A DNA stretch of 5,142 nt, taken from assembly GCA_051745935.1 (NCBI GenBank), contig JBNJEM010000575.1:1-5142 (forward strand), read 5' to 3'. The translations under genes were made by a program, and so were the position numbers. The notes below the pieces were generated by a model that was not told the origin of the DNA, searched no databases, and saw nothing but the letters and a program-made list of their open reading frames with translations. The number at the start of each line of letters is the position of its first letter. Within the stretch, counting starts at the first letter, position 1. This stretch comes from JBNJEM01 sp051745935 (GTDB taxonomy: Bacteria; Planctomycetota; Planctomycetia; Pirellulales; Pirellulaceae). Below are positions 1-5,142 of the stretch, piece after piece.

Positions 1-78
1 ATGGGCGAATGTGTGAATTATCATGTTGGATGCGGATCGTCGCTTCCCCCCTGTTTCCTCCAACCTGAAGGATCTTCC

Positions 79-1467
79 GTGAAATACGTGAAATACATGT
101 GCCCCGGTATTCTGCTCGGCTTCGTCCCCCTTGCGTGCTTCCTGGCCGCCTCCCCGGCGGCGGCCGCCGAGGTGAACCCCCAGCAGCCGAACATCGTGTT
201 CATCATGGTGGACGATATGGGCTATGGCGACTTGAGCTGTTACGGCCAGCAGACGTACCAAACGCCGAACGTCGATCGCATGGCGGCCGAGGGCATCCGT
301 TTTACGGAGGCCTATTCGGGCTGCACGGTCTGCGCCCCGGCTCGCAGTACGTTGATGACCGGCCACCACATGGGACACACCTCCGTTCGCGGCAACACGG
401 GCGGGATCCCGCTGCGTGACGAGGACGTGACGGTTGCCGAAGTGCTGGGCCAGGCGGGCTACGCGGTGGGCGGCTTCGGCAAGTGGGGGCTGGGAGACCT
501 GGAAACGCCCGGGGTGCCGGAGCAACAGGGCTTCGACCGCTTCTTCGGTTACTACCATCAAATCCACGCCCACGACTACTTTCCCGAGTATTTGATCGAT
601 ACCGGCAAGAAGGTTCCGCTCGAGGGTGAGCATGCCCACTATCGCATCGTGGCCGAAATGAAAACGTGGATCACGGAGCATCGGGCAGGCCCCTTCTTTT
701 GTTACGCGGCCTGGACTCCGCCCCACGCCCGCTACCAGTTCCCCCAGGACGATCCTTTTTACGCGCGGGTGAAAGACAAGCCCTGGCCCAAAAACACCAA
801 GGGACACGCGGCCTTCAACCTGATGATCGACCACCACGTGGGCGAGGTGCTGGAATTGCTCAAGGAACTCGGCATCGACAAGCAGACCGTCGTCTTTTTC
901 TGCTCCGACAACGGCGCCTCATTGCGAAACGACGGGACGCTCGACTCGTCCGGGCCGCTCACCGGGCAAAAGCGTTCGATGCACGAGGGCGGCCTCCGCG
1001 TACCGCAAATTGCGCGGTGGCCGGGGCGGATTGAGCGGGATCGCGTGACCGACTTGCCGACCTACTTTCCCGATGTCATGCCGACGCTCGCCGAATTAGC
1101 CGGCGCGGAGAAATATCTGCCGGTGGGCATCGACGGGGTTTCCATCGTGCCCGAGCTGACCGGTCGGAAACAGACGAGCCTCCGCCAACGCACCATGTAC
1201 TGGGAGTGGCCCAAGTACAATTGGGGAAAGCGGAAATATACGGGCCTCATGCAAGCCGTGCGGCGCGGCAACTGGAAGATGTTGCGGCACGACGCCGATC
1301 GGCCGTGGGAGCTTTACGATCTGTCGCAAGACATCGCCGAGAAGAACAATCTGGCGGAGGATCGGCCCGAAGTGGTGAAACGGCTCGACGCCTGGGTCGA
1401 CGAAAACCGCGTCCCGCCACGGGAGCAACAGGAGCCGGAGTCGCCCCCGGGCAGGCGTTTCCGCTAA
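79..1467 (+). CDS. Secreted formylglycine-dependent sulfatase (arylsulfatase family, S1)
   Basis: Predicted to hydrolyse sulfate esters, probably on a sulfated glycan, outside the cytoplasm. I chose the GTG at 79 because GAAGGA (67-72) sits six bases upstream and the product then opens with a clean signal peptide (Lys-rich start, hydrophobic core, AXA-type cleavage near residue 30). Starting at the ATG at position 1 would put an unlikely 26-residue Cys-rich stretch first; ATG 97 is another option. Numbered from GTG 79 (462 aa): metal-binding Asp-Asp at 45-46 in VDDMGYGD; CAPAR at 85-89, matching CxPxR, with Cys85 the expected formylglycine; GKWGLG with Lys135; TPPH with His216; SDNG with Asp277 and Asn278; Lys298 and HEGGLRVP just after. 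The C-terminal WELYDLSQDIAEKNNL segment is also typical. Length and motif order are normal and the gene looks intact. GKWGLG has Gly where many relatives have His. Substrate cannot be read from the sequence. An anaerobic sulfatase-maturating or FGE-type enzyme would be needed; neither is in the window. Confidence 0.95.
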   Translation: MKYVKYMCPGILLGFVPLACFLAASPAAAAEVNPQQPNIVFIMVDDMGYGDLSCYGQQTYQTPNVDRMAAEGIRFTEAYSGCTVCAPARSTLMTGHHMGHTSVRGNTGGIPLRDEDVTVAEVLGQAGYAVGGFGKWGLGDLETPGVPEQQGFDRFFGYYHQIHAHDYFPEYLIDTGKKVPLEGEHAHYRIVAEMKTWITEHRAGPFFCYAAWTPPHARYQFPQDDPFYARVKDKPWPKNTKGHAAFNLMIDHHVGEVLELLKELGIDKQTVVFFCSDNGASLRNDGTLDSSGPLTGQKRSMHEGGLRVPQIARWPGRIERDRVTDLPTYFPDVMPTLAELAGAEKYLPVGIDGVSIVPELTGRKQTSLRQRTMYWEWPKYNWGKRKYTGLMQAVRRGNWKMLRHDADRPWELYDLSQDIAEKNNLAEDRPEVVKRLDAWVDENRVPPREQQEPESPPGRRFR

Positions 1468-1469
1468 AC

Positions 1470-1658
1470 CCTATGGTTGCAAAAAGTATATGTAGGACGG
1501 GTCTCCAGGCCCGTTGTTTCAAGTCCGAAATCGTACTTGATCTGGTGTCCGCGGATCTCACGAAATGTGAGATCTTCAAACAACCGCAACAAGAGATTTA
1601 TGCGCTGTAAAGGACGGGCCTGGAGACCCGTCCTACGCCGTCTTTATGCAACGATAGG
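1470..1658. repeat. 189-bp imperfect palindrome with nested concentric arms
   Basis: Begins two bases after the sulfatase stop. A perfect 22-bp inverted repeat (1493-1514 with 1614-1635, core GGACGGGTCTCCAGGCCCGT) extends by one pair to 23 bp. It continues outward imperfectly, so that 1470-1514 matches the complement of 1614-1658 at 38 of 45 positions. A second perfect hairpin lies in the middle: GATCTCAC (1554-1561), loop GAAAT, GTGAGATC (1567-1574). All these pairs sum to the same value (i + j = 3128), so the element has a single dyad at 1564, and the stretch between arms and centre is also partly pairable. No flanking target-site duplication and no transposase is visible. It resembles a MITE-like or REP-type non-autonomous element; GGACGGGTCTCCAG-type repeats are, as I recall, frequent in planctomycete genomes. 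As RNA it would form a long hairpin and could cap or terminate the sulfatase transcript, though no U-tract follows. Confidence 0.85.
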
Positions 1659-1783
1659 ATATCCAGTCCAGATGTCGTCCGGCAAGGCCACGAAAGTTGT
1701 CTCGGACCGCTTCGAGATCTTCGAGGGTAACGCGACGGCTGGTTGCATCGGCCGGCGCGCTCGTCTAGACTAGAACGCCCGCG
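1659..1783. other. Stretch without a convincing gene
   Basis: No ORF here has both a start with a ribosome-binding site and a recognisable product. On the minus strand a frame is open from 1764 down to a TAG at 1635-1633 (43 codons, including TLEDLEAVRDNFRGLAGRHL) and reads like protein, but it has no start codon. On the plus strand an ATG at 1671 opens 33 codons ending in TAG 1771-1773 with no good ribosome-binding site. At most one could be a real remnant. A short palindrome TCTAGACTAGA lies at 1764-1774. Confidence 0.4.
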
Positions 1784-1809
1784 TGGCGCGGGTCTCGCGA
1801 CCGGCGCCA
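1784..1809. repeat. REP-like hairpin sharing the CGGGTCTC core
   Basis: Positions 1784-1794 pair with 1799-1809 at 10 of 11 positions (single G-G mismatch at 1790/1803), leaving a TCGC loop. The sequence contains CGGGTCTC, also present in the arms of the palindrome at 1470-1658. Over 22 aligned bases it matches that arm at about 15, so it may be a diverged member of the same repeat family. It lies 37 bases upstream of the ATG at 1847, in the probable 5' leader of that ORF. No T-run follows, so a terminator role is not supported. A competing smaller stem (1778-1783 with 1787-1792) overlaps it. Confidence 0.6.
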
Positions 1810-1846
1810 AGCGTTTCCCTCAAAGGCTCCCGCGGAGAGATGATCA

Positions 1847-2212
1847 ATGAACGACTTGCGCCGAGTATCCGGTGTCTTGTTGTTGGGAATCTTGCTTGCC
1901 GGGCCAATGGCGGCCGCCGAGACCGAGGGGGAAGCAATCGACATGTTTCATCCTCCGGCCGGTGGGACCGGCGTGACATGGAAGGCTTTCCACGAGGACC
2001 CCACCGCCGAAACGGACGAGGTCTGGCAAATCGGCGAAGACGCGATCGTCTGCACGGGAAACCCTTTGGGTTACCTCTACACCGCGCGCCTCGGCATCGC
2101 CGACCGCTGTCGCATCGAATGGTTCGTCGGCCCTCACGCCATCCACGGCGTGGGCACGTTCGATTTTCTCCACGACCAGCTCGACTGGCCGAAGCCCGCG
2201 GGGACGGAGTAG
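1847..2212 (+). CDS. Chimeric secreted ORF: DUF1080-like start joined to hydrolase-like end
   Basis: A 121-codon ORF starting at ATG 1847, with GGAG (1834-1837) nine bases upstream. The start is credible because it gives a signal peptide: Arg-Arg, a Leu-rich core and AAA cleavage near residue 24. Residues about 33-79, including WKAFHEDP, VWQIGEDAIVCTGNP and LGYLYT, look like the opening of DUF1080 (3-keto-disaccharide hydrolase-like, jelly-roll) proteins. A DUF1080 domain should run well over 150 residues and continue with further strands; those are absent. From about residue 80 the text changes to RLGIADRCRIEWF, GPHAIHG, GTFDFLHDQLDWPKP. This reads like the C-terminus of a secreted esterase or dienelactone-hydrolase-type alpha/beta-hydrolase, including a candidate catalytic His97. 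The Ser/Asp part of such a triad is missing. I infer an in-frame deletion fusion of two neighbouring genes near 2077-2090, or an assembly chimera. It is unlikely to have either parent activity. Family assignments are from memory of motif style, not a search. Confidence 0.7.
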   Translation: MNDLRRVSGVLLLGILLAGPMAAAETEGEAIDMFHPPAGGTGVTWKAFHEDPTAETDEVWQIGEDAIVCTGNPLGYLYTARLGIADRCRIEWFVGPHAIHGVGTFDFLHDQLDWPKPAGTE

Positions 2213-2397
2213 CGGAGCGGCGGCGGCCGCTCACTGGGAGGGCGGTACCTGGCGGGTGCAGTCTCTTCAGTCCAAGGGTTTATGGGGGCTTCCTCATGTT
2301 TGTGTTGTCGAATTGATTGGGAGTTGCGGAATTTCAGTCGGTGGGAATAAGCGTGCCTGTCCCCGTTTCCTCCTCCTCGACAGAGTTTGTATGGTAA
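2213..2397 (+). other. Intergenic stretch without a gene
   Basis: No credible coding frame. Just after the TAG at 2210-2212, AGCGGC (2216-2221) and GCCGCT (2226-2231) can form a six-pair hairpin with a GGCG loop; no T-run follows, so it is at best a weak terminator. A short inverted repeat AGTTT/AAACT (2384-2388 and 2396-2400) closes the region. The composition is visibly more AT-rich around 2270-2340 than in the flanking genes. No sigma70-like promoter with good spacing was found. Confidence 0.5.
2341..2371. repeat. Possible dispersed-repeat fragment (GTGCCTGTCCCC type)
   Basis: Contains GCGTGCCTGTCCCC flanked by GGAA and TTTCC, which could form a small imperfect stem. From memory, GGGGACAGGCAC-type motifs recur many times in planctomycete and some proteobacterial genomes and are often linked to REP-associated tyrosine transposases. 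Only one copy is present in this window, so repeat status is an inference. Confidence 0.3.
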
Positions 2398-2544
2398 ACT
2401 GCCAAGTTGACGCTGCGCGTTAACGTGCGGCTGCACGAGGGCGTTTCGAACGTGAAGATGATCGACAACGTGATCGAAGGCCACCCCGACGGCCCGGTGC
2501 TCGATGAGTCCGGCTCGCCGGACCACGAGCTTCAGACGGCGTAA
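2398..2544 (+). pseudogene. 3' remnant of a lost gene, possibly beta-helix
   Basis: A 48-codon frame, open from just after an in-frame TAA (2395-2397) to TAA 2542-2544. The codons look like real coding sequence (mostly G or C in third position). The translation includes RVNVRLHEG, VSNVKMIDNVIEG and GPVLDESGSPDHELQTA. There is no ATG start with a ribosome-binding site; TTG 2407 is possible but has no good Shine-Dalgarno. VSNVKMIDNVIEG has the same pattern as the rungs of the beta-helix protein downstream (compare NIIIRNNILDG), so this may be the tail of a decayed beta-helix paralogue. It ends 59 bases before the intact gene. It could instead be the C-terminus of an unrelated family; I cannot name one. 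Confidence 0.45.
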
Positions 2545-2585
2545 GGCGGACCGCGCCGCAACGAGCGGCGTGCGAGGGGGCGCGT

Positions 2586-2627
2586 TCAGAGAAAGGAACG
2601 ACGATGATCGAGATGGGAACGACGATG
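2586..2627 (+). promoter_or_regulatory. Duplicated ribosome-binding-site and start module
   Basis: GGAACGACGATG occurs twice, at 2595-2606 and 2616-2627, exactly 21 bases (seven codons) apart. Over the whole 21-base units (2586-2606 and 2607-2627) 16 positions match. Each copy carries a purine-rich GGAA followed by an ATG at the same spacing, so the gene has two in-frame starts, ATG 2604 and ATG 2625. The first has the stronger upstream AAAGGA; the second begins directly at the signal peptide (MRKPLAAAA). Confidence 0.65.
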
Positions 2628-4880
2628 CGGAAGCCCCTGGCGGCGGCGGCGATCGCGGTGGCGGGGCTGATGAGCCCGGCCATGGCGACGACCTACTACG
2701 TGGACTATGAGGGCGGCGACGACGCCCGGGCCGGGACGAAACCGGCTGCGGCGTGGAAGCACTGCCCGGGCGACGGCGAAGCGGCGGGCACGGCGGCGGA
2801 GGCCACGCTCGAGCCCGGCGACCAGGTGATCTTCAAAGGCGGCGTGCGCTACTGCGGGACGATCGGCGGCGGGCCGAAGGGCACGGCCGAGCGGCCCGTG
2901 GTGTACGACGGGAACACGGCGGGGGACTTCGGAACCGGCCGGGCGATCGTCGACGGCTCGGCGCCGCTCACCGGCTGGACGCGGTGCACGAGCGCCGCCG
3001 ACGCCATGGGCCACCCGAACTGGTCGAAGATCTATTACGTGGACATCGACGCGCCGGGCTCGTGGCGGAACCTGAGCCTGTCCGGGCCGGATCGGCCGCT
3101 GCCGGTGGCCCAGGCGCCGAACCCGTCGCATCCGATGTTCCAGGAGCGGGTGGGCGATTTCTACCGCGTGGACCAGAAGCTCGGCTCGAACCTGGGGGCG
3201 GAGATCTACGCGGAGCCGGGCACGCACGTGAACGCGCGCCGACCGCTGATCACGGCGGTGACGCCGGGGCGGGGCTCGACGGTAATCAGCCCGATCGGGG
3301 AGGCGGCGTTCAGCGTCGAGTTCGACGAGCCGCGCACCGTCACCGCCCTGGGCATCGCGCTGCAGCCGAAGTATCGGCCGATCAAGCGGGTGGCGTTCCT
3401 CGCGGACGGCGAGCTCGTCAAGGAGGCGACGCTGCCGGAGGAGAACGGGCCGATGCGGAAGTTCGAGCTCGACGAGCCGCTCACCGCCCGCAAGTTCACC
3501 TTCAAGCTGCTCGAGGCCCACGGCGAGGACGGAGCGAACTGGACGGCGATCCGCCGGGTCGGCGCGTGGAACGAGGCGGACGAGAACATCCTGATCTTCG
3601 AGCCGACCATGAGCCTCGCCGACCCCGAGGTCTTCACCGCCGACGAGGCCGATGCGTACACGGAGATGACCTTCGGCATCCACGCGGGGCACAACTTCGT
3701 GCACTACCTGGACATCGTCGAGTATGAGCCGGCCGCCTCGCGGATCCACACGGAGGTCTTCACGGACAAGCTGTACGAGACCACGCGGTACGCGCTGTAC
3801 AATTCGGTGAAGCTGATCGACGTGCCGGGCGAGTACGCGATGCATTCGCTCGGCGAGGGGCGGGCGCGGGTGTACCTGATGCCGCCGGAGGTCGAGGACG
3901 GCGAGCCGGTGGGAGTGAGCCGCAGCGTCCACACCGGCGGGTTCGCGTTGAGCGATGCCGAGCACGTGGAGATCCGCGGGTTCGACATCGAGCGCCAGGG
4001 CGGGCGGCGGGCGAACGGCATCGCCCTCGGCGGCGGCTCGGACATCACCGTCCGCGACTGCGAGGTTGCCATGGTGCGCGGCTCGACGGGGATCTCGGCG
4101 AGCCGGGCCACGCGAGTGCGCGTCATCGGTTCGACCATCCGCCACTGCCCCGGACACACCAAGGGCCTGGTCTATCACACCTGCACCGACAGCGACGTGA
4201 TCGACAGCCGGTTCCACAAGAACACGTCGACGGCTCTGGACTACTACGGCTGCACCGGCGGCCGCGTGGCCGGCAACACGCTCACCGGGCACTACGGCAT
4301 GCACGCCAACGGCCTGACCTTCTACCTCGGCTGCAAGGACGTGATCATCGAGCGGAACGTGGTGTACGACGGCAACATCTCACTGACCATCCAGGAGGCG
4401 GAGAACATCATCATCCGCAACAACATCCTCGACGGCGACGGCGAGAACATGGCGGTGGGCATCTGGGTCGCCACGCCGTTCAAGAACGTGCGGTTCCTGA
4501 ACAACCTGATCATCCGCGGTAACCCGGATCGGGACTGGACGACCGGCATGTTCTCGAACAACCGCGGGCCCGAGGGACTGATGGTGAAGAACAACATCAT
4601 CGACGGCAAGTACGGCAACCTGTCCGGCGAGTACAGCCACAACATCTACACGCGGCTCGGGCCGGACCAGAGCGAGGACAGCCTCGGCCCGGGCGAACGG
4701 TACATCCCGGACCTGGGCCGGCTCGTCCGCGACCCCGACGCCAGGGATTACCGCCCGCCGGCGGACAGCCCGGCGATCGACGCCGGGATCGAGGTGGACG
4801 TGGACGAAGACTTCCTCGGCCGGCCCCGGCCCCAGGGCGACGGCTACGACATCGGAGCCTACGAGAAGCCCGCGGACTAA
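2604..4880 (+). CDS. Secreted right-handed parallel beta-helix protein with inserted beta-sandwich domain
   Basis: A 758-residue protein from ATG 2604; ATG 2625 (residue 8) is equally possible and gives the more typical signal peptide, with cleavage near Ala28. After cleavage comes YYVDYEGGDDARAGT (31-45) and LEPGDQVIFKGG (69-80), the usual opening of secreted beta-helix polysaccharide-acting proteins. Residues about 213-322 differ and read like a galactose-binding or F5/8 type C (discoidin-like) beta-sandwich: FSVEFDEPRTVTALGIAL, RVAFLADGE, RKFTFKLLEA, AIRRVGAW. From about 440 there are at least nine helix rungs, starting near 454, 480, 504, 529, 552, 579, 601, 628 and 658 (for example DVIIERNVVY, NIIIRNNILD, GLMVKNNIID). 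The end has SPAIDAG (722-728) and DIGAYE (749-754), a common closing motif of this class. Likely a polysaccharide lyase, hydrolase or binding protein; catalytic residues cannot be assigned. Third codon positions are almost all G or C, more so than in the sulfatase. The gene looks intact. Confidence 0.92.
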   Translation: MIEMGTTMRKPLAAAAIAVAGLMSPAMATTYYVDYEGGDDARAGTKPAAAWKHCPGDGEAAGTAAEATLEPGDQVIFKGGVRYCGTIGGGPKGTAERPVVYDGNTAGDFGTGRAIVDGSAPLTGWTRCTSAADAMGHPNWSKIYYVDIDAPGSWRNLSLSGPDRPLPVAQAPNPSHPMFQERVGDFYRVDQKLGSNLGAEIYAEPGTHVNARRPLITAVTPGRGSTVISPIGEAAFSVEFDEPRTVTALGIALQPKYRPIKRVAFLADGELVKEATLPEENGPMRKFELDEPLTARKFTFKLLEAHGEDGANWTAIRRVGAWNEADENILIFEPTMSLADPEVFTADEADAYTEMTFGIHAGHNFVHYLDIVEYEPAASRIHTEVFTDKLYETTRYALYNSVKLIDVPGEYAMHSLGEGRARVYLMPPEVEDGEPVGVSRSVHTGGFALSDAEHVEIRGFDIERQGGRRANGIALGGGSDITVRDCEVAMVRGSTGISASRATRVRVIGSTIRHCPGHTKGLVYHTCTDSDVIDSRFHKNTSTALDYYGCTGGRVAGNTLTGHYGMHANGLTFYLGCKDVIIERNVVYDGNISLTIQEAENIIIRNNILDGDGENMAVGIWVATPFKNVRFLNNLIIRGNPDRDWTTGMFSNNRGPEGLMVKNNIIDGKYGNLSGEYSHNIYTRLGPDQSEDSLGPGERYIPDLGRLVRDPDARDYRPPADSPAIDAGIEVDVDEDFLGRPRPQGDGYDIGAYEKPAD

Positions 4881-4890
4881 GCGGCCGCTT
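4879..4890. repeat. 12-bp perfect palindrome at the stop codon
   Basis: AAGCGGCCGCTT is its own reverse complement and overlaps the TAA (4878-4880) of the beta-helix gene. It has no loop and no T-run, so it is not a convincing terminator. It may be chance in GC-rich DNA. Confidence 0.35.
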
Positions 4891-4922
4891 CGGGTCGCAC
4901 ATGGAAAGGCGCGGGAGAGCGG

Positions 4923-5009
4923 ATGATCGATTTCAATTCGACCACCTTCGACTGGCAACGGCACGAGACGACGATCTGCGTCTGGCCCGAAGAAGCCAGT
5001 GTGGGGTGA
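4923..5009 (+). pseudogene. 28-codon ORF, possible 5' stub of a truncated gene
   Basis: ATG 4923 is preceded by GGAG (4914-4917) at a five-base spacing and lies 42 bases after the beta-helix stop, a normal operon-like distance. The product opens MIDFNSTTFDWQRHETTICV and ends at TGA 5007-5009. It has no signal peptide or membrane segment. I do not recognise it. The good start context and protein-like residues followed by an abrupt stop suggest a gene start whose body was lost by a frameshift or insertion. It could also be a small real protein or a chance ORF. Confidence 0.3.
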
Positions 5010-5063
5010 GGGCCCGTGCACAGTGACCGACTTATGGCACCACGCCAGGGAAGTAAAAACCGT

Positions 5064-5131
5064 GCACTGGCTCCGCTCGCGATCAGCGCTGTCGGAAATG
5101 GAAGCCTGTCCCGCGCTCGCTCAGCCAGTGC
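5064..5131. repeat. Short inverted repeat at the window's right end
   Basis: GCACTGGCT (5064-5072) and AGCCAGTGC (5123-5131) are perfect nine-base inverted arms separated by 50 bases. AGCCAGTG also occurs at 4994-5001, and CCGTGCAC is repeated directly at 5014-5021 and 5060-5067. The rest of 5010-5142 holds no credible gene. The pattern suggests a further non-coding repeat or element end that may continue past the window. Confidence 0.4.
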
Positions 5132-5142
5132 CACCCGACCCG

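Noticed and set aside
1..78. ATG at position 1 as the sulfatase start
   Set aside because: It would add 26 residues that are not signal-like before a complete signal peptide, while GTG 79 has a GAAGGA at correct spacing.
1554..1574. Intrinsic terminator of the sulfatase gene
   Set aside because: The 8-bp hairpin is perfect but is followed by TTCAAAC with no U-tract, and it sits at the exact centre of the larger palindrome, which explains it better.
1470..1658. CRISPR array or tRNA-like structure
   Set aside because: There are only two inverted (not direct) arms, no regular spacers, and no tRNA cloverleaf or T-loop consensus.
1636..1764. Minus-strand 43-codon open stretch that reads like protein
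   Set aside because: No start codon, its stop lies inside the palindrome arm, and no family is recognisable; kept only as a note in the intergenic entry.
1477..1773. 98-codon plus-strand frame across the palindrome
   Set aside because: It runs through both inverted arms, giving repeat-derived text (GRVSRPV, GRAWRPV), and has no ribosome-binding site; best explained as a repeat read-through.
2223..2230. GCGGCCGC here and again at 4881-4888 as a sign of cloning joins or a paired boundary
   Set aside because: An all-GC 8-mer is expected by chance at this composition, and the flanks of the two sites do not match.
1783..2316. 177-codon plus-strand frame overlapping the DUF1080-like ORF
   Set aside because: Arg/Pro-rich translation without recognisable motifs; the overlapping frame at 1847 has a signal peptide, ribosome-binding site and family-like text.
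2586..4304. Long minus-strand open frame (572 codons) opposite the beta-helix gene
   Set aside because: Its translation is Arg/Ala/Val/His-rich with no domain pattern, as expected from the complement of a very GC-rich gene; the plus-strand frame has a signal peptide, rungs and a family C-terminal motif.
4877..5134. 85-codon minus-strand frame at the right end
   Set aside because: Low-complexity residue mix, no family pattern, and it conflicts with the better-supported plus-strand start at 4923.

Overview
The window carries two full-length secreted-protein genes on the plus strand, a predicted sulfatase (79-1467) and a predicted right-handed beta-helix protein (2604-4880). Between and after them lie short, degraded or chimeric coding pieces and palindromic repeats. 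The composition is GC-rich. The combination of a formylglycine sulfatase, a DUF1080 (3-keto-disaccharide hydrolase-like) piece, a secreted beta-helix protein and dispersed CGGGTCTCC-type palindromes fits a member of Planctomycetota or a relative in the PVC group. That assignment is an inference from gene style; there is no rRNA or other phylogenetic marker here.

Layout. Positions 1-78 hold only the leader of the sulfatase gene. The sulfatase stop is followed two bases later by a 189-bp imperfect palindrome (1470-1658) whose outer arms and central hairpin share one dyad axis at 1564. After a stretch with no convincing gene comes a compact hairpin (1784-1809) that shares the CGGGTCTC core, then a 121-codon secreted ORF (1847-2212). 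Its first two thirds look like the start of a DUF1080 protein and its last third like the end of an alpha/beta-hydrolase. Positions 2213-2397 hold no gene, only a probable dispersed-repeat fragment. Positions 2398-2544 are an open 3' coding remnant without a start. The beta-helix gene begins at 2604 with a duplicated ribosome-binding-site/start module. Positions 4881-5142 hold a 28-codon ORF that may be the 5' stub of a lost gene, and a short inverted repeat near the window's end.

Working together. Both large products carry signal peptides, and both families act on, or bind, polysaccharides outside the cytoplasm. A joint role in breaking down sulfated or acidic glycans is plausible but rests on family knowledge and proximity only. 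They are more than 1.1 kb apart with repeats and gene debris between them, so they are unlikely to form one operon. The debris pattern (chimeric ORF, 3' remnant, 5' stub, palindromes at gene borders) points to a rearranged accessory region. I found no convincing new multi-gene system. The best leads are the concentric palindrome, the chimeric ORF and the duplicated start module.
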